This document shows positions 9,769 through 20,826 of a stretch of DNA of 64,000 bases, one piece after another. How positions within the stretch are numbered: position 1 is the stretch's first letter; every line of letters starts with the position of its first letter. The position numbers were made by a program, and so were the translations under genes. Source of the stretch: Trifolium pratense (taxonomy: Eukaryota > Streptophyta > Magnoliopsida > Fabales > Fabaceae); contig NC_060064.1 of the NCBI RefSeq assembly GCF_020283565.1, positions 24,944,337-25,008,336 of the forward strand, in the 5' to 3' direction. Below the pieces are notes generated by a model. That model was not told where the DNA came from. It did no database searches and was given only the letters and a program-made list of their open reading frames with translations.

Positions 9769-12700
9769 GAATATATGTTTGAAAAGAAAAGAGGAAGCTT
9801 CCTAGAAGCTGTGTATATATAACTAACAAGAAAACAAATTAATGAATGTGGGTGTAATATATGAGCAGTTTTCTTTTTTGGCGTATATCTGGTATATCTT
9901 TACGCGTAACTGTAGAGACTAACTTCTCGAGCCTTAAGAATTTTAACATTGTTGTATGTCTAAGACATGAATCGAACCCAAAATTAGTTCAATATTTAGA
10001 CAAAATAAATATTTATCATCGGAGAACTAAACATACATTTGTGTGGCTATTGGGTATGTTAAAGGGTAAGGGAGGGGGAGAGGGTGATTTATCATATGGG
10101 GATGGGACTAGAACCAATTAGTGTATATTTGGAGGCAAGTGATAATGTGATAACCATGCCAACATTTTGGAAATTCTGAATTCTCATTCATTGGCCTCCA
10201 ATGTTCAATGATAAAAACAAAACAAAGGTGAATCAGCATGTTGCTACACTTCAAGCATGTGATCTCCCATAGCTTATGAGTCTTATATGACAGTTAGACT
10301 TGTGTATATGACCAAACTAATTATGAGTATATATATGGTTATAATAGAGTGTCTATAGGACAAAACTAATTATTAGTATATGGTTATAATAGAGTCTCTA
10401 TTTGAAATATTCTGCAATCTTGTGGGATATGAATAGGCGCCCCACAATTTTTTTTTGAGAAAATGTAGTTTTCATATGAATTCATAAATAAATATTTGGT
10501 GTGTTTTGCATAGGCGGTCAAAGTCACTCTTGGATCAAATTTGTAATTACAATTTGGACGTGTATTCCAACTTGTTATAAAAATCTAAGAGAGAGTGAAT
10601 AAATGTGTGAAGAACAAAAGAGCCAATTCTTTCAACCAATGGGGATTGGTGGGCATTCTGTTAACCTTTAATCACCACCCATTTTTTATTTAAATAAGTA
10701 GATTTTACATAAATATGATTTTTTCTTCCATATTTTTTCTATAATCTTGCCATATGATGCGGCGGTTTCTTGGTGCAAGTTGTTTGATAGTAAGGGGTGG
10801 TAGTCTACCCCTTACAAATTAGTTTTGTAGGAATTGAATTCTGCCCAAATTCAAATAAAAGAAGAAAAAAGAGAGAAAAATTATTCTAAATTTTAGTTAT
10901 TCAATTCAATGTTTTGAATGAGAGAGGGGAAAAGAGGGAGTATTTGATTGAAAAAAAATTGTTTTTCTTTTTTGTAGACAGAAAAAGTCACAATAGTCAT
11001 TTGAATTTTACGCACACAAATGTAGAGTGAAGGTTCCAATTTCGGTCATGGAGTCTGACCTAATAATTTCAACATTTTTATCAGTTGAACTAAGTTTTGT
11101 AGAAAAAAATATTTGTTTAAATTGAACTTTAAATTTAATTTTGTTTAATGTGTCTTACATATTATTTTATGTTTATTTCCTTAACTACTATCCAATATTT
11201 TTTCACATTGATTTTTTCTAAACTACACCTTTATAATTTGGAGGTATTTATTCATCAACCAATGAGAATAAGTCATATGTATGTAAAATAAAAGTTGGTC
11301 ACAAGTTAGTTGTAAGTATCACATGCAAATCTATTTATGCGACTTATTCTCGTTAGTTGATGAATAAAATCCCAAATTATGATGTGGTAGAGTAGGCTAA
11401 CCTTTCACATTAATCAAGTTTATTAGCCATTTGGTGTTAATGATAGTAACATTTGAGTTTGTGAGAAGAATCAATATATAGCACGACAATATTTGTGGTC
11501 CCTAGAAATTTGATATTTTGATCCTTGGTGTAAGTTGAACATAACCGCTGTAGACAGAGCAAGTGGAAGAATGATGAATCTATAGAAGACATATATGCAA
11601 CAATAATAGAGGCAAAATTTCCATATTTATCTATTCATTTTAATTTAATTTGTCTATATATATATTGGTCATATCAGAAAAAACATATATAATGCTTCTC
11701 GACCAACATTATTTCTATGACAATGAATTATAGCAAGAATGTCTGTAGGGGAATTCCTTATCTTGTAGGGATTAGATTCCTTCATTTTAATAATAACAAA
11801 AATAACAAGAAAATATTATTATTTAAGCAATACCATCAAACAACAATATGATTGAATTGTGAAAATGAATAAAAATCAAATATAAGCAATTCAATTAACA
11901 CACTCATATAGCTGTGTCAAAAAAAAAAACTAACACACTCATAGCTACTAACAAAATTATATTATTGTAGTGAAACCATATATGGAATATTTTCCAATTT
12001 GTGGCCATATCTAAAGTTATAACCAAACCTGTTTTACCTAATACAAAAATAAAAATACAATAAAAAAAACACTTCCAATTTGTGGCATTGTTATGTTAGA
12101 CATATTGATGAGTTTAACAAAGTAAGCCCGTGAAGTGTAGGACAGTACCTTAATTACGAGATTTGTCTCTCTCTCTCTCTCACACGTTGCTGTGAAGTGA
12201 AGTAAAACTATGACTTGCTTGGTTTCCTTACCAAAACTCTTAGCACAATTTTCTCTTGGAAAATGGTGTTTTGCATTATATAGAGCAGATGAATAGGGTA
12301 TTTTTTTTAAAAAATAATTATTTTGCTTTCTTTTGGAAATTTCTTACCACTTTCTATGTCTGAGGTACTTTCCAGCATTGATGTAGATGTTTTCTCTTTT
12401 TTATACTAGGAAACAAAATTTGATCCTTACAATTTAGTTTCTTCTACATAAAATAAGTGTTGTAATTGACCAGTTTATGTATGACAATGTATATTTTTGA
12501 TGAGTAATATTTTTAATTGTTTATTATTAAAAATTATAAAAAATTTGATATTTCAAAAATATTTATCGGGATAAATCGAACAATATATTATATGCAAACT
12601 GTGACATTTATTTTAGAACGGAGGGAGTTAGTCTTATTTAATTACATTTTTTTATCTTTTATATAAATTAACTTTCCCTTTTACTTATCCATTTTATTGC

Positions 12701-12786
12701 ATTTTAGTTATCCCTTTCTCTCTAATTAAGTAATGCCAGATGGTCGAGGGATGTCGAGGATCCAATTAACTTCGCCTTCAAATACA
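9769..12786. other. intergenic, AT-rich
   Basis: No gene recognised. It holds an imperfect direct duplication at about 10306-10396 (aactaatta...ggttataatagagt, twice), a 148-bp fold-back at 11233-11380 and a CT microsatellite at about 12165-12182. Confidence 0.6.
11233..11380. repeat. small fold-back MITE
   Basis: The arms ataatttgg...tattcatcaac and gttgatgaata...ccaaattat are inverted, with gagaataagtc/gacttattctc inside. No TSD established. Confidence 0.6.
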
Positions 12787-13422
12787 TAGGGATGACAATG
12801 AGTAGGGTATGGATAGGGTACTATAGTACACATTCACATACTCGCAGTTTGAAAAAATACCCGTACCCATCTCCATATCTGCGTGGGTAACAATCTTTGT
12901 GCCCATGCTCATACCCTATGGGTATTCAAGTACCCATACCCTTACCCGTTACCCGCATTTTTGCTAAAAATAAATCGATCAATTATAAAATATCATATCA
13001 TTTTAATAAAATTAATAAAAATTCAGAGATTTTAGTGTTGACTCATGAAAATCATAAACAAAATTATTACTAATCTTTCGTGATAAAGTTCATATCCTTA
13101 TTGACATACTCATATCGTGTTTGCGCTATATTATAAATAAATTTTTTTATTAAAAATGTGTAATAGTTTAATAGTGTTGTATTTTTTAAAAATTGATATA
13201 CATATATTACTATATAATAATATAAATAAAATAAATAAATATATACTATATGGGTATGAGGCGGGGTGGGTACTAAGGTACCCGTACTCGCACTCATACC
13301 CGTTCATTTTTGCGGGTAATTACCCATACCCGTCCCAGTACCCAAAATGTGGATTTTTACCCTACCCATTGTGAGTATTTTTTGCGGATACCCATTGGGT
13401 ATGGGTCCAATTGCCATCCCTA
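12787..13422. mobile_element. hAT-type MITE, 636 bp
   Basis: The TIRs are TAGGGATGACAAT and ATTGCCATCCCTA. Subterminal repeats of gggtat/taccc crowd both ends. The 8-bp flanks caaataca and cgaacaca match at 6 of 8 positions, so this is an older insertion. Frames inside are not genes. Confidence 0.75.
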
Positions 13423-13559
13423 CGAACACATGCAAATATGAGAAACTAGAAATGTTCCCTTCCCGAAAAGTGAATGAAGTGGATAATGGAATTTAATAGT
13501 ATTCCTATTATGTTGATTTAGTTAATGGAAGTTCACCTAAAGAATTTGGAATGGGACGA

Positions 13560-13630
13560 GGATTGAGGATTTAGAGTGGTGGAGGAGAGCAAACATCTTT
13601 CTATTGTGATCCTTGGCTTGAAAGGGGAAG

Positions 13631-13666
<36 letters not shown>

Positions 13667-13740
13667 GGGTCCTTTGCATGATATTTAGGAGGCTTTTCGA
13701 TTTATATGTGTAGGTTGAGTTGGAATACTGATGGCAGAGG
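13560..13740 (+). pseudogene. decayed LINE fragment with poly-G tract
   Basis: One frame reads GGGEQTSFYCDPWLERG, resembling the G-G-H-T-FW-D-W block near the C-terminus of plant LINE ORF2. A run of 32 G follows (13634-13665), then frames resembling PLHDI. Only this short motif supports the call. Confidence 0.4.
13634..13665 (+). repeat. poly-G homopolymer, 32 nt
   Basis: Thirty-two consecutive G after gggagggg-like sequence. It would form stable G-quadruplexes on this strand. Confidence 0.85.
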
Positions 13741-13745
13741 TTCAA

Positions 13746-15547
13746 AGTGAGAACCTGAAGTTGTGATCAAACACAAGAAACAGGAGGTTTGAATTGTGTT
13801 TCACGGTTTTTGAAAAATTATTTCTTTTTCTTTTAGCACAATTTCTAGTAGTTGCGATTCCAACTCCGAAATTGATCGAAACGTTTGATGATTCTTTTGT
13901 TGCAAATCAGTTTTACTGTAATCCAATTTTCATCCAATAATCTCTGTTGATGAAACGACACTTATTCCGATAGCGACATAACAACTAACTTGATATGTGC
14001 TAAGACTCAACCTTTGTTGAAACATTGGGTGAGTCGTATTTCAATTTCTATTCCTTTATATGTTGTTGTTGCTGCAATTTTAGGGATTCTTATTTTGAGA
14101 AGGAGGCTTTATAAAATGAAACGCAAGACTCAAAGTTCAACCTTGCACATGATGATAAACTTGGGTATGTTGGGGATGAAATAAGGTTGTAGGTAAGAGG
14201 GTTTACGTTGGGAAGGGGGAGAGGTCGGGTTGGGGGGTGTTTTGTTATGGATAGTGGGTTTGGGGTAGGGGTTGTACATGGGAGGAGAGATGAATTTGGT
14301 CGCAATTGTGAGCTGACTTAAGTCTCACATTGCTTAGAAAAGTGAAGGTTGAAATGCTTATAAGTGAGATAATTCTTAAATCTAATGTCTTAACGATTAA
14401 AGTTTTGAGTTAAGATGTGGTGTTCAATTCATTTGTATAGTTGTTTTGAATCCAATATAGATAATTGATCAATTAGAAAACTGAAGGTCGAAAAATCTTA
14501 ATACCTTAATTTTTGGGGTTAAGATGTGGTGTTGTAAGCCAACAAAGATGATCCCCAAGTGGGGTTAGGGATGGAGGGGGAATATATGAATTTGAGGTTA
14601 AAGTTCTATGCAGAAGAAATAATTTTTTGGGTAAGGTTGTAGGTTACGGTTTTTTTAAAAATAAATATTATAAATTATAAATAAGAAAAAAATTATCTTA
14701 TTTAATTTAAAAAAAAACATTTTAATGTGCCACATGGCATAAAATGATTAGGCTGCGTGGCACCTATTATTTTTCTTCCTTGTTTAACGGCTTACTAACC
14801 TTAGCGACCTAAACCAAAAAAATTCAAAGTGCAAGAACTAAAAAAAATTCAAAGTGCAGGAACCAATATCAAAAAGTGTTATAAATGTTGGGATCAAATG
14901 ATCAATCAATAACGAGATGTTGTTATTGTTATCTCATACCATTTAACCCAATTAATTTTAGACTTTTTATTTTATATAAGGAGAAGTCGGGCTAAACAAT
15001 ATTTTTTAAAAGTACTTGATTAGAAAAATAGCTTAATTTATGTGTGTAAAATTAACAAATAATTTTCTTTCAACAAAGTTAGGTACTGTTTTACCTAATT
15101 TTTTTTTTCTCTTCTTTTTCATTAAAAGTAAAAAACAAGGGCAAACAACAATTTTTAAAAATTCCTTAAAAAAAAACAATTTTTAAAAGTTATAGTAAAA
15201 AAAATAGCTATATTTTATGACAAATAATATTATATTATCAAATATATCTTTTAACCCTATTATGTTACACAAACTTAAGTCATATCAACAACAAGAATAT
15301 TATGTTTACAAGTAAGGATTAGCAAGGTCAAATAAGTCATCACGGGCTTAAATACAAATCAAGCGAATATCCCGACACGGTATTACACCTAAATCAGAGC
15401 AACATATACAACCCATCAAAAAAATATCTAAAGAAGTAGTCTAAGCTAAACTCCTCACCAAAAAGTGTGTTATACTAAGCACGAGCAACGCATCTAACTC
15501 TGAGCCGGATCCTCAACCTGAGTATCTGACCCCCCAACGGTCCAGCA
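13746..15547. other. intergenic and old repeat DNA
   Basis: No gene recognised. About 14300-14540 has two related segments ending ttaagatgtggtgtt, perhaps a decayed short LTR. From about 15240 to the E1 target copy cagca (15543-15547), the sequence is probably part of the old repeat that E1 entered. Confidence 0.5.
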
Positions 15548-16590
15548 TGTTGGGTTTTTGTAAGTTGGCTACATTTTGCAAAAACATATTTCATCCAAGT
15601 GTTGAGACAAGTGTGCTGACCCCAAGTGTTGTGACAAATGTTGGGACACTTTGGAACAACACCTGACTCTGTTCCTGCGCGCGTCAGCTAAGGTGTTATT
15701 ATTTTCTACGCAATCTTTTGAAGATCTGTTTGAAGAATTTGTTCAAGGTATCTTGCAGAAGAAGGCGCACGTGTTTAATGTGATTCAGAAGGCAGCTAAA
15801 CCCTAGTTTTATTTTCCAAAGGAATTATATTTTTGGAAAATATATTTTTGCGGTTTCAAAAATATAACTATTGTTTTCAAAAATATATCGCAGCTGCCGC
15901 AATTCTAGAAGCCCTAATTTTGTCTTGAAGCCCAAGTCATTCTACTACTATAAATACGAAGGCAAGCATATGGTTTCAAGCATCTAAAATCGTGTTCTTA
16001 CAAAGCGTGAGTTTTAGGGATTTTAGAGTGTTAATTGTGAGCCTTTCTTGTGTCTCATTGATGCAAGCTTAGGACCTGTGTGTTATTGAGTTGTAAGTGT
16101 GAACTTCTCCTAAGCTTTGAAGTACGGAGATTGTTCTATTGTGTTGTCTGGTTTACTCGCAAGCTTTTAAGCAAGAGTGAATCCTAGTTTTTAGGAGTGT
16201 GTCTCCAATCGTTGTAATCGTCTGAATTGAATAGCAGCGCTGTCTGTGTTGCTAAGGTGGGAATTGGGACGGGGTCTCATATCTAGGAGTTCCTAGGTAG
16301 AAGGGTCATTGGGTAGTGATTAAGTGAGAAGTTGTAAACGGGTGAGTTTAGCTTCGAAGTAATACTGCTGATAGTGGACTTCATTCCTGGATTGGTATCC
16401 CCCAGAGTAGGCTTTAGGCTGAACTGGGTTAACAACTCTTGTGTGTTATTTACTTTACTGTTTGTATTGTTTTATGTTATTTTCTCTGTTTATAGACAAG
16501 TGTTGGCGCACCAGTAACAACATCTGTCTACAACAGACAAGTGTTGCTACACCTTGAGCAACACTTGTCCACTGTGTGCCAGGAATTTCA
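15548..16590 (+). repeat. E1 5' LTR (1043 bp)
   Basis: Starts TGTTGGGTTTTTG, ends GAATTTCA. It has a TATAAATA box at 15949-15956. Downstream in the R-U5 part are hairpins at 16155-16178 and 16283-16296 (CTAGGA-GT-TCCTAG) that are shared with E2. Confidence 0.93.
15949..15956 (+). promoter_or_regulatory. E1 LTR TATA box
   Basis: TATAAATA within the LTR, marking the probable U3/R region. The 3' LTR copy has lost it through its deletion. Confidence 0.6.
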
Positions 16591-16592
16591 AT

Positions 16593-16604
16593 TGGCATCA
16601 GAGC
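16593..16604 (+). promoter_or_regulatory. E1 primer-binding site
   Basis: TGGCATCAGAGC two bases after the LTR, close to the initiator-Met tRNA complement. Confidence 0.85.
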
Positions 16605-16659
16605 AGGCACCCTGTTCTGAATTTTAGGGTGAGCTCCAGGGAAACTTTTTCTGGCAAGG

Positions 16660-19600
16660 ATGGACAAAGAAGGAGGGTTTGTTACCAGACCACCTCTTCT
16701 GGTTGGTGCTTCAAACTATGACTATTGGAAGTCCCGCATGATGGCCTTTCTAAAACAAATTGATAGCAAGACATGGAAGGCAGTGCTGAGAGGGTGGACT
16801 CCACCTGTGAAGATGGACAAAGATGGTAAACCAACTCTTGAGTTGAAATCTGCTGAAGAATGGTCCAAAGAAGAGGATGAGCTTGCTCTTGCAAACTCAA
16901 AAGCATTATATGCACTATATAATGGTGTTGACAAACACATATTCAGACTCATCAAAAAGTGTGTCTCTGCTAAGGAAGCTTGGACAATTCTTGAGACTGT
17001 TCATGAAGGTACCTCTAAAGTGAAGCTGTCAAAGCTACAACTCCTAACAACTAAGTTTGAGAATCTAAGAATGAATGATGATGAAACCATTCAAGATTTT
17101 CACATGACCATACTTGATTTTGACAATCAATTTGATGCCTTGGGTGAAAAGATACCTGAAGAAAAGCTGGTAAGAAAAATGCTTAGGTCTTTACCTAAGA
17201 AGTTTGACATGAAAGTCACAGCTATAGAAGAAGCAAAGGATATCACAGATATGAAGCTAGATGAACTAGTTGGTTCACTACAAACCTATGAGGTAGCTAC
17301 AAATGAAAAGATGCATAAGAAAAACAAGAGCATTGCCTTTGTCTCGAATGCTGAGGAAGAAGATCAACAGAGTGACACGGAGTCTGAGAATAGCATCTCT
17401 GATGCAATGGTTCTTCTAGGAAAACAATTTAATAAGGTGCTAAAAATAATGGACAAACGTCCAAAGACAAGTGCAGCTGACATTGGTCGCAACACTTACA
17501 GGAATTTCAGAAAACCTGTAACAGATGAGAAATCAGCTCCAAATAAAGGTGTTCAATGCCATGAATGTGAAGGGTATGGACACATTAGAACTGAATGTGC
17601 AACCTTCTTGAAGAAACAGAAAAAGGGGTTAACTGTTTCATGGTCAGATGAGGATTCTGAAGGAGAAACTGATACTGCAAAGTCTATTCATGCACTGACA
17701 GGTGTATGCACATCTGACACTGAATCATGTGATGAAGAGCTGACCTTTGATGAACTTGCTGAATCATACAAGGAGCTGTGTCTAAGGAGTGAAGAAGTCT
17801 GCAGAATCTCAGAAAAACAAAAGGAGACAATCTCAAAGTTGCAAACTGAAAGAATTGTCAATCTAACAAAAATCTCTGAGATTGGTGTTAAGTGTGAAGA
17901 AGGGTTGAAAACAATTGAGGAGCAGAAGGCAATCATCGCCAATCTGGAAACAGATAAGCTTGAGCAACTAGCAGAAATATCTAAGCTGAATGAAGAGGTA
18001 ACTGAATTGAACTCTCATCTTGAGAATCTAAAGAAGCATGTTGTTATGTTATTTAAAGGAACTGACCTAGATGAAATCCTAGAAAAACTACCTACCCCTA
18101 GTAGAGCCAAAACAGGCATTGGGTATGAGTATAAAAGCGTTAATAGAATTAAGGATTACAACAAAGATGGAAAATATATGCCTGAGATAAGTAAACAACC
18201 GTCTCCAAAAATGCATGACAGAATGTCGTCACACCTGTCTCCTAGACAGCAGAGACAAGTGTTGCCACATGTGGCACCACATCAGCAAAGAAGGCAGAAT
18301 CCTAGATTTATACCAAGGCATAAAAGCAAATATCGTTCATGGAGATGTCATCACTGTGGAAGAAAGGGGCACATAAGACCTTACTGCTATAAGTTATATG
18401 GGTATCCAAATGAAACTATTCAAGAAAAACTTGATCCATCCATAACTAATGCAAAGAAGGAGTGGAAACAAAAGGTTGATGTAACCAACACCAAGGGTTG
18501 TGCAGCTGAAAGTTGTGAGAAAAGCTTGATTGCTCACACCTCTCTTAGAGTCTCATCAAAAGAAGATTGGTACTTTGATAGTGGTTTCTCTAGACACATG
18601 ACCGGTGTTGAAAAATATTTGATGGATATAAAATCCTATGCAACAAGTTTTGTAACATTCGGAGATGGAGCTAAAGGAGAAATTAAAGGTATAGGAAGGC
18701 TGATTGACAATGGTCTACCTAAACTTGAAAATGTTCTTATTGTAAAAGGGTTAACTGCTAATCTAATTAGTATACGCCAACTATGTGATCAAGGCATGCA
18801 AGTCAACTTTACAAAAAATGAATGTCTTGTTAGCAATGATGAAGGTGACATCCTGATGAAGGGTGTTAGATCGAAGGATAATTGTTACTTGTGGGTTCCT
18901 CTAGACGAAGCTAATGTATCTACATGTCTCTTAACAAAAGAAGATGAGGTTAGGTTGTGGCACCAAAAACTAGGACATCTTAACCTGAAGAGTATGAAAA
19001 GAGCTATATCCGAGGAAGCTATCAGAAGCTTACCAAACTTACAAATACAGGAAGACAACATCTGTGGCGAATGTCAGATGGGCAAGCAAACCAAAGTGTC
19101 GCACCAAAAGCTGCAACACTTGTCCACTTCTAGAGTTCTTGAGCTACTACACATGGACTTGATGGGTCCTATGCAAGTTGAAAGCCTTGGAGGTAAGAAA
19201 TATGCTTTTGGTGTTGTTGATGATTTCTCTAGATACACTTGGGTTATTTTCATTAGGCAAAAATCTGAAACCTTTGATGAATTCAAAGATCTTTGCTTAC
19301 AATTTCAAAAAGAAAACGACTGTGGTATTTTAAGAATTAGAAGTAACCATGGAAAGGAGTTTGAAAACTCTAAATTTGCTGAGTTTTGTGCTGCTGAAGG
19401 AATAGCTCATGAATTCTCTTCACCTATTACACCTCAACAAAATGGTGTGGTTGAGAGAAAGAACAGAACTTTACAAGAATCTGTTAGGGTTATGTTACAT
19501 GCCAAAAACCTTCCTTATAAATTTTGGGTTGAAGCTATGAATACTGCATGTTACATCCATAATAGAGTAACATTAAGAACAGGTACTGCAACAACACTAT

Positions 19601-20124
19601 GTGAACTATGGAAGAACAGAAAGCCTACTGTAAAATATTTCCATGTGTTCAGATCAAAATGTTACATCTTGGCCGATAGAGAACCTAGGAGGAAATTGGA
19701 TCCCAAAAGTGATGAGGGAATATTTCTAGGTTATTCAACCAACAGCAGAGCCTATAGAGTTTTCAATTCTAGAACGAAAACCATGATGGAATCAATCAAT
19801 GTCGTAATTGATGATACTGATTTAACAAGTATAGATTCAGCTGAAGAGACAGATGTAGTCACACCTGTCCCAACACCAGATGATGATCAAGCTGAATCTG
19901 ATTCTGTTCAAGACTTTGAGGCTAATACAGAGAATTTGAGACCAAACAAAGGTCCATCAATCAGAGTTCAGAAGAACCACTCAAAGGAAATCTCTATTAG
20001 AAATCCTGACCAAGAAGTTACCATAAGAAGATCTACATATGTAATTCCCAAGAATTTGAAAGAAGAAGCTCAATCTAGAAAATTAAGGGGCAAGCTAAGT
20101 ATTTGCCTATTTAAAGAACTGTAG
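16660..20124 (+). CDS. E1 Gag-protease-integrase polyprotein lacking RT-RNase H
   Basis: 1154 residues from the ATG shortly after the PBS. Gag: YDYWK...WKAVLRGW near the N-terminus, copia Gag core, zinc knuckle CHECEGYGHIRTEC at 300-313, a Glu/Lys-rich coiled coil of roughly 370-470, and a second knuckle [14 protein letters not shown] at 563-576. Protease: DSG at 640-642, where E2 has DSGC and E1 DSGF. Integrase: HHCC (HQKLGHL...CGEC), D833, then Asn instead of Asp at 896, E932; the D35E spacing is kept. After KNLKEEAQS the frame jumps straight to RKLRGKLSIC, the C-terminal tail that in E2 follows RNase H, so about 490 codons are missing without loss of frame. It could still supply Gag but not reverse transcription. 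The stop is TAG followed by CAGTTA. Confidence 0.92.
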   Translation: MDKEGGFVTRPPLLVGASNYDYWKSRMMAFLKQIDSKTWKAVLRGWTPPVKMDKDGKPTLELKSAEEWSKEEDELALANSKALYALYNGVDKHIFRLIKKCVSAKEAWTILETVHEGTSKVKLSKLQLLTTKFENLRMNDDETIQDFHMTILDFDNQFDALGEKIPEEKLVRKMLRSLPKKFDMKVTAIEEAKDITDMKLDELVGSLQTYEVATNEKMHKKNKSIAFVSNAEEEDQQSDTESENSISDAMVLLGKQFNKVLKIMDKRPKTSAADIGRNTYRNFRKPVTDEKSAPNKGVQCHECEGYGHIRTECATFLKKQKKGLTVSWSDEDSEGETDTAKSIHALTGVCTSDTESCDEELTFDELAESYKELCLRSEEVCRISEKQKETISKLQTERIVNLTKISEIGVKCEEGLKTIEEQKAIIANLETDKLEQLAEISKLNEEVTELNSHLENLKKHVVMLFKGTDLDEILEKLPTPSRAKTGIGYEYKSVNRIKDYNKDGKYMPEISKQPSPKMHDRMSSHLSPRQQRQVLPHVAPHQQRRQNPRFIPRHKSKYRSWRCHHCGRKGHIRPYCYKLYGYPNETIQEKLDPSITNAKKEWKQKVDVTNTKGCAAESCEKSLIAHTSLRVSSKEDWYFDSGFSRHMTGVEKYLMDIKSYATSFVTFGDGAKGEIKGIGRLIDNGLPKLENVLIVKGLTANLISIRQLCDQGMQVNFTKNECLVSNDEGDILMKGVRSKDNCYLWVPLDEANVSTCLLTKEDEVRLWHQKLGHLNLKSMKRAISEEAIRSLPNLQIQEDNICGECQMGKQTKVSHQKLQHLSTSRVLELLHMDLMGPMQVESLGGKKYAFGVVDDFSRYTWVIFIRQKSETFDEFKDLCLQFQKENDCGILRIRSNHGKEFENSKFAEFCAAEGIAHEFSSPITPQQNGVVERKNRTLQESVRVMLHAKNLPYKFWVEAMNTACYIHNRVTLRTGTATTLCELWKNRKPTVKYFHVFRSKCYILADREPRRKLDPKSDEGIFLGYSTNSRAYRVFNSRTKTMMESINVVIDDTDLTSIDSAEETDVVTPVPTPDDDQAESDSVQDFEANTENLRPNKGPSIRVQKNHSKEISIRNPDQEVTIRRSTYVIPKNLKEEAQSRKLRGKLSICLFKEL

Positions 20125-20130
20125 CAGTTA
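20122..20130 (+). promoter_or_regulatory. E1 leaky-stop (readthrough) context
   Basis: TAG CAG TTA fits the UAG-CARYYA consensus of tobamovirus-type readthrough. The frame beyond is open and in the same phase to 20826. SIRE1 of soybean is known to express its env-like protein by stop suppression. Confidence 0.7.
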
Positions 20131-20826
20131 CTGCATGTAACGCGTGCAACGGCCTTTTTTCCCTCTCTCCATTGTATGGTGCACGCTAATCAAGGGAAAT
20201 GTGATATGAATTCTTCTTCTAAAGTTAATGTTAATGTTGGTGCTTCTGGTAAAGTCATGATTGACTATGTGATTGATTGGTTCAAGAAAATCGTTCTTGA
20301 GACTAATGTTGTGGAAGATGTTGACACATCTTTGGCCCGAGAGAATAAACAGGGTGAAACTGTTCCTAAAGTCCCCGAACATGTGATTGTTCCTGGAAAT
20401 GAAAATGGCCAGGTGATGACTGATAATAAGGAAGAAGTGTCTGACGAACACACTGATGTTAATTCTCCATCTAATGATAAAATTTGTTTGAACTTGAAGA
20501 AGTTCATATTGGTTGAATGGTCCCTAGAAGTGGAGGATGGACTATTCATGACAGGGTGTGTAATAGACCTGTCCATTATTATTCAGGCGTGTAGCTTTGG
20601 TGATAATTTGTTGTATGGTTTGATTTATTTTCAAACCTATATTAACCTGTTGCACCTAGAATGTGGAGTGTGTGCAAAGGTCATTATGTTGTGCCTGAAG
20701 TTTGTTGATGAGTTTTCTAGTTTGAATTCCGCTGCATATATATCTGATGGGAAACTCATGGTGGTTTTGGGTGCTGAGTATGCAAAACTATGTTGTTCTT
20801 TGAAGATGTATCCATTGGTGTGGTGA
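20125..20826 (+). CDS. E1 readthrough-frame segment, partial env-like N-terminus
   Basis: Open from the codon after the gag-pol TAG; an ATG lies at 20176. MVHANQGK corresponds to MHANLGK at the same place in E2. The acidic stretch (NVNVGAS..., VDTSLARENKQGE) is a diverged copy of the start of the next env-like frame (ANIGAS..., VTTSLAQENLVDY). After about residue 110 from the ATG no similarity is visible and the frame ends. It reads as a duplicated, truncated first exon-like block rather than a complete protein. Confidence 0.5.
   Translation, partial: QLLHVTRATAFFPSLHCMVHANQGKCDMNSSSKVNVNVGASGKVMIDYVIDWFKKIVLETNVVEDVDTSLARENKQGETVPKVPEHVIVPGNENGQVMTDNKEEVSDEHTDVNSPSNDKICLNLKKFILVEWSLEVEDGLFMTGCVIDLSIIIQACSFGDNLLYGLIYFQTYINLLHLECGVCAKVIMLCLKFVDEFSSLNSAAYISDGKLMVVLGAEYAKLCCSLKMYPLVW

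Noticed and set aside
13533..13745. Minus-strand frame with a long proline run
   Set aside because: The proline run is only the translation of the poly-G tract, and the flanks read as decayed LINE on the other strand.
16682..16955. Minus-strand frames over E1 gag
   Set aside because: Shadows of the plus-strand polyprotein.
20040..20100. The RT gap in E1 as a removed intron
   Set aside because: The missing part is coding sequence in E2 and is absent from the DNA here, so it is a deletion or template switch.
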